NCBI RefSeq assembly: GCF_050627025.1
Contig: NZ_CP192472.1
Length of the DNA stretch: 64,000 nt
Reading direction: 5' to 3' (one strand)
Source: Variovorax paradoxus_P
GTDB lineage: Bacteria > Pseudomonadota > Gammaproteobacteria > Burkholderiales > Burkholderiaceae_C
Shown in pieces: positions 10,178 to 20,125 of the stretch (its first letter is position 1; each line of letters starts with the position of its first letter). The position numbers were made by a program, and so were the translations under genes. A model generated the notes under the pieces. The model saw nothing but the letters and a program-made list of their open reading frames with translations, searched no databases and was not told where the DNA came from.

Positions 10178-10966
10178 TCAGCTCATGACGTTCCCGCCAT
10201 CGACATTCAAGGTCTGCGCCGTGATGTAGCGCGCCTCGTCGCTGGCAAGAAAAACCGCTGCGCCGGCAATGTCGCTCGGCATGCCCATGCGGCCGAGCGG
10301 CACCTCCAGGCCCACGCGCCGCTTCTTCTCGCCGGGCGGCAGCCCTTCGGCCTTGGCAAACAGGCTGTCGACATGGTTCCACATGGGCGTATCGACCACA
10401 CCGGGAGCGATTCCGTTGACCCGAATGCCGTGCGGGGCCATGGCCAGCGCGGCGCTCTGGGTGTAGCTGATGACCGCCGCCTTCGTGGCGCAGTAGTGCG
10501 ACACCAGTGCCTCGCCGCGGCGCCCCGCCTGCGACGCCATGTTGATCACCGATGCACCCTGTGTGCCGGTTTCGACCATGTGGCGCAGCACGGACTGCAT
10601 GACGAAGAACATGCCCTTCACGTTGACTGCGAACAGCCTGTCGAACGATGCTTCGTCACTGTCGAGCAACGGCGCAAGGTCGAACACCGCAGCGTTGTTG
10701 AACAGTGTGTGAATAGGGCCGAAGGCGACCTGCGCCTCCGCGAGAAGGTGCGCGATGCCTTTTGTGTCGGTAACGTCGGCCGCGATGTAGGCGAGACGGT
10801 CGGGGTGCTTCTGCAACACAGCTCGCACTGCTTCAGGCGCAGCGGCCATGCGGTCGACCACGCTGCAGCGCGCGCCCTCGGCAATGCACGCCTCGGCCAC
10901 CGCAAGGCCAATGCCCCCGCCGGCACCGGTCAGCAGCACGTGGCGGTTCTTCAAACGTTCGCTCAT
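10178..10966 (-). CDS. Short-chain dehydrogenase, probable sorbitol/polyol dehydrogenase
   Basis: A 262-residue NAD(P)-dependent SDR. It shows the cofactor-binding TGAGGGIG (residues 14-21), NNAAVF, the catalytic Ser of NMASQAG and the YCATK tyrosine-lysine pair, then a PGVVDTPMW loop and a C-terminal NVDGGNVMS. All catalytic residues are present. Its place between a polyol dehydrogenase and sugar kinases fits an L-iditol/sorbitol 2-dehydrogenase (SmoS type) producing fructose, but SDR substrates cannot be read from motifs. The start overlaps the dehydrogenase stop as ATGA, indicating translational coupling. Confidence 0.85.
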   Translation of the reverse strand: MSERLKNRHVLLTGAGGGIGLAVAEACIAEGARCSVVDRMAAAPEAVRAVLQKHPDRLAYIAADVTDTKGIAHLLAEAQVAFGPIHTLFNNAAVFDLAPLLDSDEASFDRLFAVNVKGMFFVMQSVLRHMVETGTQGASVINMASQAGRRGEALVSHYCATKAAVISYTQSAALAMAPHGIRVNGIAPGVVDTPMWNHVDSLFAKAEGLPPGEKKRRVGLEVPLGRMGMPSDIAGAAVFLASDEARYITAQTLNVDGGNVMS

Positions 10967-12417
10967 CTCGTTGCTCCTGCGTTCATGAAACTTGCCACGC
11001 GTGCGCTCGCGCCGCGCACGGCCTCTACCAGCCGTTCATCGCCTGCGATGCCGCCCCACAGTCCCGCGTCCGAGCACAGCGCCAGCACCGGATCGGCGGC
11101 ATCGCAAATGGCATGGGCCGCGGCTTCGTCCATGCCTTGGTCTTGATACGCGTAGGGCAGCGCCCCGCGATGCCAGCGCTGCAAGAACGCAAGAAACAAT
11201 GCGGGCAGCATCGCGACGCTGTCGATCGGCTGCCCCGCGGCAAGCCGCTCGCGCACCGTGGGTGCAATGAAGCCCGGAATCTTCGAAAAACCATCGGCCG
11301 CCACGCGCTGGTTGGTGTCGCGGATCGCGGGGTTGCCGAAGCGGTCGAGCACCACGTCGCGATACGCCGCAAGATCGATCGGGCTCGGGCTGAGGCACGG
11401 AATCACGTCGTCGGTCACGTAGTCGAACGCCATCTTGCGCACGGCAGCGTCGTGCGTGCCTTCATGGATGAAGCTCAATCCGATCAGCGTGCCGGCCCAC
11501 GCAATGCAACTGTGCGTGGCATTGAGGATGCGGATCTTCGCTTCTTCGTACGGCTGCACCGAATCGACAAGCTCCACGCCCACGCGGCCCCAATCGGGGC
11601 GGCCCGCTGCAAAATTGTCTTCGATCACCCACTGGATGAAGCTCTCACCGGTAATCGCAGCCGCATCGTCGCGGCCGGTTGCGGCCTTCACGCGCGCACG
11701 CAGCTCGGGTGGCGGGCGCGGGGTGATGCGGTCGACCATCGCGTTCGGGCAAGCCGTGTTCGCCTGCACCCAGGCGAGCAGTTCGGTGTCGCCCGCGCGT
11801 TCAATGAACTCCAGCAATCCGGCGTGAAAGCGGTCGCCGTTGTGGCGCAGGTTGTCGCAGTTGAGCAGCGTGACCGCGCCGGCCTGTGCAGTTTTGCGTG
11901 CGCGCAAGATCGCGCACACGGCGCCGTAGATGGTGACGCCTTCATCGCCTTCACTCCACGTCTGGCCGCGGCGCGCCCGCTCGATGTCGGCCGCAAGGTC
12001 GCCGAACGAAAGGTCCAGCTTGCCCTTGGTGTCCAGGTAGTAGCCCGCCTCGGTCACGGTGAAGGACACGATGCGAGTGGACGCTGCCGCGCCGCGCGCA
12101 ACCACGGCAGCCAGCGAGGGCTCAAAAGGCAGCACGTCGCGAATGGCCTCGATCTGCTCGTAGCGGTACTCGCCGGCGGGCGACACGGTTTCGATCGTGT
12201 AGCGCCCGCCTTGGGCCTGCAGCGCCGCCACCACGTCGGGCATGTCGGGCCGGATATTGGCGCCCGAAAGCGACCAGCGGGTGTCGCCCGCATCGATCAG
12301 CCGTTGAAGGTAGACCGCCTGGTGGGCCCGGTGGAACGAGCCGAGCCCAAGGTGGAGCACCGTGAACTCCGAAGGAGCCGGTGGTGTTTGTGCGAGTGGC
12401 GCTGCTGCGAGAGTCAC
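10963..12417 (-). CDS. dalD: D-arabinitol 4-dehydrogenase (mannitol dehydrogenase family)
   Basis: About 484 residues of the long-chain polyol dehydrogenase family. The opening FTVLHLGLGSFHRAHQA is the NAD-binding region. LLNCDNLRHNG and the active-site stretch KIRILNATHSCIAWAG, with the catalytic lysine upstream in FIQWVIEDNF, are conserved. Compared from memory with Klebsiella DalD, the match is closer than to fungal or Pseudomonas mannitol 2-dehydrogenases, so oxidation of D-arabinitol to D-xylulose is the best call. Related enzymes also oxidise D-mannitol to fructose. The start is uncertain: GTG at 12417 avoids overlap with the ATPase gene, while GTG at 12471 would overlap it by 26 bases; neither has a good ribosome binding site. 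Confidence 0.88.
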   Translation of the reverse strand: MTLAAAPLAQTPPAPSEFTVLHLGLGSFHRAHQAVYLQRLIDAGDTRWSLSGANIRPDMPDVVAALQAQGGRYTIETVSPAGEYRYEQIEAIRDVLPFEPSLAAVVARGAAASTRIVSFTVTEAGYYLDTKGKLDLSFGDLAADIERARRGQTWSEGDEGVTIYGAVCAILRARKTAQAGAVTLLNCDNLRHNGDRFHAGLLEFIERAGDTELLAWVQANTACPNAMVDRITPRPPPELRARVKAATGRDDAAAITGESFIQWVIEDNFAAGRPDWGRVGVELVDSVQPYEEAKIRILNATHSCIAWAGTLIGLSFIHEGTHDAAVRKMAFDYVTDDVIPCLSPSPIDLAAYRDVVLDRFGNPAIRDTNQRVAADGFSKIPGFIAPTVRERLAAGQPIDSVAMLPALFLAFLQRWHRGALPYAYQDQGMDEAAAHAICDAADPVLALCSDAGLWGGIAGDERLVEAVRGASARVASFMNAGATR

Positions 12418-12445
12418 GGGAAATGTCCGGAAGAAAAATAAAGGG

Positions 12446-13483
<1,038 letters not shown>

Positions 13484-13500
13484 GAGGTGTCTCCCTTTCT

Positions 13501-14325
13501 TTACTTGACGGCGCCGAAGGTCAGGCCTTGCACCAGTTGCTTCTGGCTGAACCAGCCGAACACGACGATGGGCGCTATGGCCATCAGCGAAGCGGCGGAC
13601 AGCTTGGCCCAGAACAGGCCCTCGGGGCTGGAGTAAGAGGCGATGAGCGTGGCCAGCGTGCCGGCCTTGGCCGAACTGAGGTTGAGCGCCCAGAAGGCCT
13701 CGTTCCAGCTCAGCACCAGGCACAGGAGGCCGGTCGAGGCAAGGCCGCCCACCGACAGCGGCAGCACCACGTGGCGAAACTCGGTCCACAGGCTGGCACC
13801 GTCCATGCGCGCGGCTTCGAGAATTTCGTTCGGAATGTCCTTGTAGGCGCTATAGAGCATCCACACCATGATCGGCAGGTTCGACAGCGTGAACACGACT
13901 GTGAGCGCAGTGAGCGAGTCGAGGAGGCCCGCGGTTTGCGCAAGCACGTAGATGGGAACCAGCGCACCCACGGCCGGCATCATCTTGGTGGAGAGCATCC
14001 ACATCAGGATGTCGCGCGTCTTCTTCGTGCGGAAAAAGGCCATCGAATAAGCGGCCGGGGCTGCGATCAACAGGCCGATGATGGTCGAGCCCAGGCTGGT
14101 GATGAGCGAGTTGCGCGCATACAGGAGGTAGTCGCTGCGGCGCTGCACTTCGCCGAAGTTGTCCAGCGTGGGTTCGAAGATGAAGAGCGGCGGCACGTGG
14201 ATCGCCTGCAGTTCCGTCTTGAAGGCTGTAAGAAACAGCCAGCCGAGCGGAAAGAACAGGAGCAGCGCCACGGCCCACGCACCCACGGTGCGCAGCAGTT
14301 GCGGAAGGAAGTTGCTGGGTTGCAT
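13501..14325 (-). CDS. Polyol ABC transporter permease (MalG-like)
   Basis: A 274-residue inner-membrane permease with about six hydrophobic segments. The cytoplasmic coupling loop EILEAARMDGASLWTEFRHVVLP carries the EAA motif that docks to the ATPase. It pairs with the permease at 14339-15196. Start at 14325 is supported by AAGGAA upstream. Family analogues are SmoG and MtlG in sorbitol/mannitol uptake. Confidence 0.92.
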   Translation of the reverse strand: MQPSNFLPQLLRTVGAWAVALLLFFPLGWLFLTAFKTELQAIHVPPLFIFEPTLDNFGEVQRRSDYLLYARNSLITSLGSTIIGLLIAAPAAYSMAFFRTKKTRDILMWMLSTKMMPAVGALVPIYVLAQTAGLLDSLTALTVVFTLSNLPIMVWMLYSAYKDIPNEILEAARMDGASLWTEFRHVVLPLSVGGLASTGLLCLVLSWNEAFWALNLSSAKAGTLATLIASYSSPEGLFWAKLSAASLMAIAPIVVFGWFSQKQLVQGLTFGAVK

Positions 14326-14338
14326 GGTCGTTCCTTCT

Positions 14339-15196
14339 TCAATCAAGGTTCTTGCCGATGATCCGGATGAGGAACACGGCCACGATGTTGGCCAGCACCA
14401 CCGCAAACAGCGCACCGGCCGATGCCACGCCCACGTCGAAGTTCATGAGCGACTGCTTGAAGATCAGGTAGGTCATGTTGGTGCTCTCGTTGCCCGGGCC
14501 GCCGTTGGTGGTAATGGCGATCTCGGCGAACACGCTGAGCAGGAAGATCATCTCGATCATGATCACCACCGCCATCGGCCGGCCGAGGTGCGGAATGGTC
14601 AGGTAGAAGAAGCGCTGGAACGCGCTTGCGCCGTCCATGCGCGCGGCTTCCATCTGCTCGCGGTCCAGCGACTGCAAAGAGGTGATGAAGATCAGGCAGG
14701 CGAACGGCAGCCACTGCCACGCCACCATGACGATCACCGAGAACAGCGGCACGTCTGTGAGCCAATCGACCGGCTGCGCGCCGAAGAAGCGCCATACGTC
14801 GGCAAGGATGCCGTAGATGGGGTTCATCATCATGTGCTTCCACAGCAGCGCGTTGACCGCGGGCATGACGAAGAACGGTGAAATCAGCAGCACGCGCACG
14901 ATGCCGCGGCCCGGAAAGGGCTCGTTCACCAACAGTGCAAGCAGCACGCCGAGCACCACCGTGATGACGATCACGCTGCCGATCAGCATCAGCGTGTTCC
15001 ACGTGGCGGGCCAGAAGTCGGGGTCGGTAACGAAATAGTGAAAGTTCTCGATGCCCGCGAAGGTGCGCTCGCCGGGCTGCATGAGGTTGTAGTTCACGAA
15101 CGAGAAGTACAACGTCATGGCAAGCGGCACGATCATCCACAGGAGGAGCGTGAGCACGGCAGGCGCCATGAGGGCCCGGGGCAGGAGTCGTTTCAT
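14339..15196 (-). CDS. Polyol ABC transporter permease (MalF-like)
   Basis: A 285-residue inner-membrane permease with about six membrane segments and the EAA loop QMEAARMDGASAFQRFFYLTIP. It forms the heteromeric channel with the downstream permease. The ATG at 15196 has an AAGGGA upstream and is the first start after the repeat element that separates it from the binding-protein gene. Family analogues are SmoF and MtlF. Confidence 0.92.
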   Translation of the reverse strand: MKRLLPRALMAPAVLTLLLWMIVPLAMTLYFSFVNYNLMQPGERTFAGIENFHYFVTDPDFWPATWNTLMLIGSVIVITVVLGVLLALLVNEPFPGRGIVRVLLISPFFVMPAVNALLWKHMMMNPIYGILADVWRFFGAQPVDWLTDVPLFSVIVMVAWQWLPFACLIFITSLQSLDREQMEAARMDGASAFQRFFYLTIPHLGRPMAVVIMIEMIFLLSVFAEIAITTNGGPGNESTNMTYLIFKQSLMNFDVGVASAGALFAVVLANIVAVFLIRIIGKNLD

Positions 15197-15225
15197 GAGG
15201 AAGTCCCTTCTCGTTGTCTCTGGCA

Positions 15226-15330
15226 CCTTCCCCCACTGGGGGAAGGCTGGGATGGGGGCTCCCGGATCAAGCGCCGCGGTGATCGATGCGCCGCGTGCCC
15301 CCACCCCTGCCCTCCCCCCGAAGGGGAGGG
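15226..15330. repeat. REP/BIME-like double palindrome inside the polyol operon
   Basis: The 153-base spacer between the binding-protein stop and the permease start contains two GC-rich palindromes. The left one is CCTTCCCCC-ACT-GGGGGAAGG (15226-15246) and the right one is CCCTCCCC-N5-GGGGAGGG (15310-15330). Complementary GGGGGC and GCCCCC blocks lie on their inner sides, so the whole can also fold as one long hairpin. The arrangement is that of repetitive extragenic palindromes, and its place after the first gene recalls the REP between malE and malF in E. coli. Confidence 0.7.
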
Positions 15331-15349
15331 AGCAAGGAAGAAAGCCGGC

Positions 15350-16660
15350 TTACTTGTAGTACCCAGCCTTCTTCATCTCACGCTCGGCCGCCGTCTGCGA
15401 AGTCTTCAGCGCCTGGTCCACCGTCACCTTGCCCGACAGCGCCGCGCTCATCTGCTGGCCCACCGCCACGCCGATGGCCTGGAACTCGGGAATGGCTGCG
15501 TACTGCACACCCACGTATGGGGATTTGGGCAGGGTGCTGTCGCTGAGGTTGGCCGTATCGATGGCCTTCTTCTCGGCCGCTGCAAACTTGGCGACCTTCT
15601 GGAACTCGGGGTTCGCGTATGTCGACTTGCGCGTGCCGGTCGGCACCGAGCCCCAGCCATGCTCCTTGGCAACAAGGTTCACATACTCCTTGGAGGTCGC
15701 CCACTTCACGAAGGTCTGCGCGGCGGCGCCTTTTGTCGAGCTTGCGGGAATGGCCAGGTTCCAGGTCCACAGCCAGTTGGCGCCCTTGGGAGTGACGGCC
15801 ACAGGTGCCTGTGCGAAGGCCACCTTGTCAGCCACCTTCGATTGTTTGGGGTCGCTGATGAACGAGGCGGCAATGGTCGCGTCCACCCACATGCCGCACT
15901 TGCCTTCGTTGAAGAGCGCAAGGTTCTCATTGAAGCTGTTGGCCGATGCGCCGGGCGGGCCATACGACTTCATCATGTCGACATAGAAGTTGATCGCGTC
16001 CTTCCAGGGCTTGGTGTCGATCTGCGGCTTCCACTGCATGTCGAACCACTGGCCGCCGTTGGTGTTGACCAGGGTGGTCAGGAACGCCATGTTGTCGCCC
16101 CAGCCCGGCTTGCCGCGCAGGCACATGCCGTACACGCCCGCCTTGGGGTCGTGGATCTTGCCGGCCAGTTCCTTCACCTGCGCCCAGGTGGGCTGCTCGG
16201 GCATCTGGAAGCCGACCTTGTCGGCCAGGTCCTTGCGGTACATGAGCATGGAGCTCTCGCCATAGAACGGTGCTGCGTAGAGCTTGCCTTCGTACGACAG
16301 GCCGGCGCGAATGGCGGGCAACAGGTCGTCCGCGTCATAGGCAGCGTCGGTGGCAATGGGCTGGAGCCAGCCCTTCTTCGACCAGATCGGCGCTTCATAC
16401 AGGCCGATGGTCATCACGTCGAACTGGCCGCCCTTGGTCGCGATGTCGGTGGTCACGCGCTGGCGCAGCGTGCCTTCCTCGAGGGTCACCCACTTGAGCT
16501 TGATGTCGGGATTGGCTTTTTCGAAGAAGGGCGTCAGCTTTTGCATCTCGATCATGTGGCCGTTGTTCACGGTGGCAATCACGAGTTCGGTGGCGGCGTA
16601 GGAGGCGAGCCCCGTGCCGGCGAGTGCGAGGACGAGGCCCGCTTTCAGAAAACGCTTCAT
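15350..16660 (-). CDS. Polyol ABC transporter substrate-binding protein
   Basis: A 436-residue periplasmic binding protein with a short signal peptide (MKRFLKAGLVLALAGTGLASYA, cleavage near residue 22). The body has a family-1 extracellular solute-binding fold: TELVIATVNNGHMIEMQKL start, DVMTIGLYEAPIWSKKGWL near residue 80, and a hinge-proximal GESSMLMYRKDL. Its closest known relatives bind mannitol, sorbitol or arabitol (SmoE/MtlE). An AGGAGA ribosome binding site lies six bases before the ATG. As first gene of the operon, placed before a REP-like element, it is likely made in excess over the permeases. Confidence 0.92.
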   Translation of the reverse strand: MKRFLKAGLVLALAGTGLASYAATELVIATVNNGHMIEMQKLTPFFEKANPDIKLKWVTLEEGTLRQRVTTDIATKGGQFDVMTIGLYEAPIWSKKGWLQPIATDAAYDADDLLPAIRAGLSYEGKLYAAPFYGESSMLMYRKDLADKVGFQMPEQPTWAQVKELAGKIHDPKAGVYGMCLRGKPGWGDNMAFLTTLVNTNGGQWFDMQWKPQIDTKPWKDAINFYVDMMKSYGPPGASANSFNENLALFNEGKCGMWVDATIAASFISDPKQSKVADKVAFAQAPVAVTPKGANWLWTWNLAIPASSTKGAAAQTFVKWATSKEYVNLVAKEHGWGSVPTGTRKSTYANPEFQKVAKFAAAEKKAIDTANLSDSTLPKSPYVGVQYAAIPEFQAIGVAVGQQMSAALSGKVTVDQALKTSQTAAEREMKKAGYYK

Positions 16661-16736
16661 GTTGTCTCCTAGAGGTGAGCGACGCCCTATGTTTGGGTCG
16701 CCGTGGCGGGATTCTGGAGAAACGCGCTTGCGGCCT

Positions 16737-16765
16737 TGGTACTTGATTTGCCCATGGTGGTACTT
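16737..16765 (-). promoter_or_regulatory. Direct repeats with 21-bp spacing, probable AraC-family operator
   Basis: Read on the minus strand, AAGTACCA occurs twice, at 16765-16758 and 16744-16737, exactly 21 bases start to start. Two direct half-sites on the same helix face at 21 bp are the classical arrangement bound by an AraC-family dimer. They lie 77-105 bases upstream of the binding-protein ATG, a suitable position for activating the operon promoter. The operon encodes its own AraC-type regulator. Confidence 0.6.
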
Positions 16766-16835
16766 TCATGCACCGATCGGCTAGGAGATTCCCTAGTTGA
16801 TGCAATACAGCATGGAAAGCTGCAATCCAAAGGCT

Positions 16836-17771
16836 TCAGGCACCGCCCAGCAGCTGCCGCCGAAACTGCGCCGCCGCTGGCGAAAGCGCGCGGTCCTGGC
16901 GGGTGATGAGGCAGATTGGCGGCACGCGCACCGGCAGTTCCACCGCCACTGTGCGCAGCACGCCCAGCCGCGCGTAATGGCCCGCCTGCGAAGCCGGCAT
17001 TACGGCGGCCATGTCGGAGTTCTCGAGCAAGGCGGTAATGGCAATGGGCGATGCCGTTTCGATGATGTCCAGCCGCGCCTGGATGCCCGCCTCACGCATG
17101 GCCGCCTCGAAGCGGCCGCGCTGCGGCGAGCCGGGCGGCTGCAGCACCCATGACCAGTTCGCCATTTCGGCCAGCGTGACGGTCGCGCGCTCGAACACCG
17201 GGTGCGCGGCGCGCACTACCACCACCTGCGACTCGCCCAGGAGCGGCACGCTGGCGTACCTGGCCTCGTCGTGGCTGTCGGTAAGCCGGCCCAGCACCAG
17301 GTCGACGTCGCCCTGCTCGAGCTGCGCCTGCATCACATCGCTTGTTTCGACGATTACCGAGACGGCCACCTGCGGATGGCGGCGGTGGTACTCGACGAGC
17401 GCCGGCGCCAGCAGCTCGGGCACCGCGCCCGGCACGCTGCCCACGCGCAGCGAACCGCTGAGGCCCGAGCGCAGCGCGAGCATTTCCTCGCGGGCGCTGC
17501 CGAAGTCGCTGAGCACGCGGCGGGCGTAACGGATCAGTATCTCGCCGTACGGCGTGGGCTCCATGCCGCGCGCAAGGCGCTCGAAAAGCTTTTCGCCCAG
17601 CGAGTCTTCGAGCTGCTGCAGCAGCTTGGTGGCGGCCGGCTGGCTGATGTTCATGGCCTCGGCCGCGCGGCCCAGATGGCGGTGGGCGTCGAGCCGGGCC
17701 AACAGCAGCAACTGGCGCGGCCGCACATGGAGCATCAGCGATGCGTCGGTCAGGCCAGAACCAGATGTCAT
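16836..17771 (-). CDS. LysR-family transcriptional regulator
   Basis: A 311-residue LysR-type regulator. The N-terminal winged HTH (about residues 15-75) contains HRHLGRAAEAMNISQPAATK, then LLQQLEDSLGEKLFERLARG, followed by a periplasmic-binding-like effector domain (LRVGSVPGAVPELLAPAL onwards). It is divergent from a Bug protein gene with 92 bases between the starts and probably controls that unit. The effector is unknown. The ATG at 17771 is chosen over a TTG two codons upstream. The gene also precedes the polyol operon on the same strand, but the 175-base gap with its own repeats argues against regulation of that operon. Confidence 0.9.
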   Translation of the reverse strand: MTSGSGLTDASLMLHVRPRQLLLLARLDAHRHLGRAAEAMNISQPAATKLLQQLEDSLGEKLFERLARGMEPTPYGEILIRYARRVLSDFGSAREEMLALRSGLSGSLRVGSVPGAVPELLAPALVEYHRRHPQVAVSVIVETSDVMQAQLEQGDVDLVLGRLTDSHDEARYASVPLLGESQVVVVRAAHPVFERATVTLAEMANWSWVLQPPGSPQRGRFEAAMREAGIQARLDIIETASPIAITALLENSDMAAVMPASQAGHYARLGVLRTVAVELPVRVPPICLITRQDRALSPAAAQFRRQLLGGA

Positions 17772-17863
17772 GCACAAAAGTATATGGAGCTTCGGGCTTT
17801 TTCGATTGGATCGGCAGCGCGAAGCTCCCTAAGCTGGCGCCAAACAAGCAGGAGACACCCCCG

Positions 17864-18841
17864 ATGAAGCTTTCTTTCTTTCTTGCCCGCATGGCAAGCG
17901 CAGCCACCATGGCACTGATTGGCGCCGTGGCCGCTGCGCAGCCGGCGTATCCCGACAAGCCAGTGCGCATCATGGTCGGCGCCTCGCCCGGCGGCGGCAC
18001 CGACATCCTGGCGCGCGTGCTGGCCGACAAGTTTGCGCCGGTACTCAAGCAGCCCGTGACGGTGGAGAACCGGCCCGGCGCCTCCAACACCATTGCCGGC
18101 GAACTCACCGCACGCGCGGCAGCCGACGGCACCACGCTGCTGCTGGCCACCAACACTGCGCAGGCAGTGGCGCCGCACATCCTCAAGCTCAAGTACGACC
18201 CGCTGAAAGACCTGCAGCCGATCGGCCTTGTGGCCGTAATGCCCAACGTGCTGGTGGTGTCGGCCACCTCGCCCTACAAGTCGGTCAAAGACCTGGTGGC
18301 GGCCATGGCAGCCAAGCCGGGCGGGTTGAAATACGCCTCGTCCGGCATCGGCAGCACGCAGCACGTGGGCGGCGAGGCCTTCAACCTCGCAACGGGCATG
18401 AAGTCGATCCACGTGCCTTACAAGGGCAGTTCGCAGGCACACATCGACATCATCGGCGGCGAAGTCGACATGATGTTCGACAGCACCTCTTCCGCCATGG
18501 GCCAGATCAAGGCCGGCAAGTTCCGCGCGCTGGCCGTGAGCGCGCCGCAACGCTCGCCCGAACTGCCCGAAGTGCCCACGCTCGCCGAGCAAGGCATCAA
18601 GGGCGCCGACGTGTCCACCTGGTACGGGCTCTACGTGACGGCCGGCACGCCGCGTCCCGTGGTGGAGCGGCTCGGTACGGAGCTCACCCGCACGCTCAAG
18701 CTGCCCGATGTGCAGGGGCGCATCAAAGGCCTCGGCGGCGAGCCCGGCGTGATCACCGGCGAAGCTTTTGCGGCAATGAACAAGCAGGAGTTCGACCACT
18801 ACGGGCAGCTCGTGCGCGACGCCAACATCAAGGCCGAATGA
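17864..18841 (+). CDS. Bug-family substrate-binding protein
   Basis: A 325-residue periplasmic binding protein with signal peptide (residues 1 to about 25, ending VAAAQPAYP). It carries the family motifs KPVRIMVGASPGGGTDILAR, TVENRPGASNTIAGE and FDSTSSAMGQIKAGKFRALAV. A CAGGAG ribosome binding site precedes the ATG at 17864. It is divergent from the LysR gene and followed within 60 bases by a PdxA-like dehydrogenase, a catabolic module in which the Bug protein would supply substrate. The ligand is unknown. Confidence 0.92.
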   Translation: MKLSFFLARMASAATMALIGAVAAAQPAYPDKPVRIMVGASPGGGTDILARVLADKFAPVLKQPVTVENRPGASNTIAGELTARAAADGTTLLLATNTAQAVAPHILKLKYDPLKDLQPIGLVAVMPNVLVVSATSPYKSVKDLVAAMAAKPGGLKYASSGIGSTQHVGGEAFNLATGMKSIHVPYKGSSQAHIDIIGGEVDMMFDSTSSAMGQIKAGKFRALAVSAPQRSPELPEVPTLAEQGIKGADVSTWYGLYVTAGTPRPVVERLGTELTRTLKLPDVQGRIKGLGGEPGVITGEAFAAMNKQEFDHYGQLVRDANIKAE

Positions 18842-18896
18842 GGCTTTGCGCTTTTTCTTCCCGTCCTTCCCTTTCCTCCACTTCACTCCTGACGAC

Positions 18897-19958
18897 ATGT
18901 CCACCCCATCGAAGACCCCGAGCATGATCTCCGCCAAGCCCCGCATCGCCGTGTTGCTCGGCGACCCGAGCGGCATCGGCCCCGAGATGGCTGTGAAGCT
19001 GCTCGCACGCCAACGCAACCTGGACGCCGCGCGTGTGCTGCTGATTGCCGACCCGATGGTGCTGGCCGCAGGCGAGCGCGTGGCGGGCGTGAAGCTCGAC
19101 CCGCTTCAGATCGACCGATTCGACGACCTGCGCTTCGAGGACGGCCGCCCCACGCTGCTCCTGCGCGACTGGATGGAAGGCCGGGAGCCGGTGCTCGGCG
19201 AATCGAACGAGGCTTCAGGCCGCGCATCCTTCGAAGCACTGGAGCTCGCCACCGCAGCGGTGCGGCGCGGGCAGGCCGACGGCATTCTCTTCGCGCCGCT
19301 CAACAAGCACTCGCTTCGCCTGGGCGGTCTGGTGCATGAAGACGAGCTGCGCTACATGCAGGAGCGTTTCGCGGTGAAGGGATTCGTCTGCGAGTTCAAC
19401 CTGACGGGTTCGCTCTGGACTTCGCGCGTGACCTCGCACATTCCGCTGAAAGACGTGGCAAGCCACATCACGAGGGAGGGCGTGAGCGATGCGGTGAAGA
19501 TCATCGCATCGGCCCTGCGCCGTGCCGGCGTGGCGCAGCCTCGCATTGCGGTAACCGGGCTCAACCCGCACGCAGGCGACGGCGGCTCCATTGGCATGGA
19601 AGAAATCGAGATCATCGCGCCGGCCATCGAACAACTGCGTGCCGAAGGCTTCGACGCTCGCGGTCCGTTCTCACCCGACACGGTGTTCATCGGCGCCCGC
19701 CGCGGCGATGTGGATGCGGTGGTGTCGATGTACCACGACCAGGGCCAGATTGCGATGAAGCTCATGGGCTTCGAGCAGGGCGTAACGCTGCACGGCGGCC
19801 TGCCGGTTCCGGTGGCTACCTCGGCCAGCGGCAGCGCTTTCGACATTGCCGGCAAGGGGGTTGCGCAGATTGAAGGTCTGCAGCAGGCCTTCGACTTGTG
19901 CGTGCGAATGGCCAGTGGCTCGCCTGTCCGGACGGTTGCAGAAGCTGCTACTGCTTGA
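18897..19958 (+). CDS. PdxA-family dehydrogenase (PdxA2-like)
   Basis: About 353 residues of the 4-hydroxythreonine-4-phosphate dehydrogenase family. Visible motifs are LLGDPSGIGPEM near the start, FAPLNKHSLRLGG, SHIPLKDV with a metal-binding histidine, GLNPHAGDGG and the metal-binding YHDQGQIAMK. The neighbourhood (LysR and Bug protein, no vitamin B6 genes) points to a catabolic paralogue rather than biosynthetic PdxA. Family members of this kind oxidise 4-phospho-threonate or -erythronate, or aromatic dihydrodiols. The DUF1537 kinase that often accompanies the phospho-acid enzymes is absent here, so the substrate is open. The start is uncertain (18897 or 18924), neither having a clear ribosome binding site. 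Confidence 0.85.
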   Translation: MSTPSKTPSMISAKPRIAVLLGDPSGIGPEMAVKLLARQRNLDAARVLLIADPMVLAAGERVAGVKLDPLQIDRFDDLRFEDGRPTLLLRDWMEGREPVLGESNEASGRASFEALELATAAVRRGQADGILFAPLNKHSLRLGGLVHEDELRYMQERFAVKGFVCEFNLTGSLWTSRVTSHIPLKDVASHITREGVSDAVKIIASALRRAGVAQPRIAVTGLNPHAGDGGSIGMEEIEIIAPAIEQLRAEGFDARGPFSPDTVFIGARRGDVDAVVSMYHDQGQIAMKLMGFEQGVTLHGGLPVPVATSASGSAFDIAGKGVAQIEGLQQAFDLCVRMASGSPVRTVAEAATA

Positions 19959-20041
19959 GGAATGGCGCCGCTTTTCAGGGCGTGTGCGCAGGGCGCGCTA
20001 CTGGTGCATCGCTGATCAGCCACCGCTCTTTGCAACGCTCC

Positions 20042-20125
20042 CGTCGATGGGGTGCCTTGCGCAGCGAAATAAAGGAGGAGGCCGCAGGCCGGGGGACATT
20101 CGCGGAGTAAGGTACCCCGTCGACG
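20042..20125 (+). repeat. Long imperfect hairpin between convergent genes
   Basis: Bases 20042-20068 and 20099-20125 are an inverted repeat matching at 22 of 27 positions. Three of the five mismatches become G-U pairs only if the plus strand is transcribed. The loop of about 30 bases contains GGCC-GCA-GGCC. A smaller hairpin follows at 20123-20149 (GGTGCG/CGCACC). It fills the 218-base gap between the converging pdxA-like and pgi genes and has no T-run, so it is a structured 3' element or dispersed repeat rather than a simple terminator. Confidence 0.6.

Noticed and set aside
16661..16835. The LysR regulator as controller of the polyol operon
   Set aside because: The operon has its own AraC regulator and AraC-type repeats, and the LysR gene is divergent from a Bug-PdxA unit that it more likely controls.
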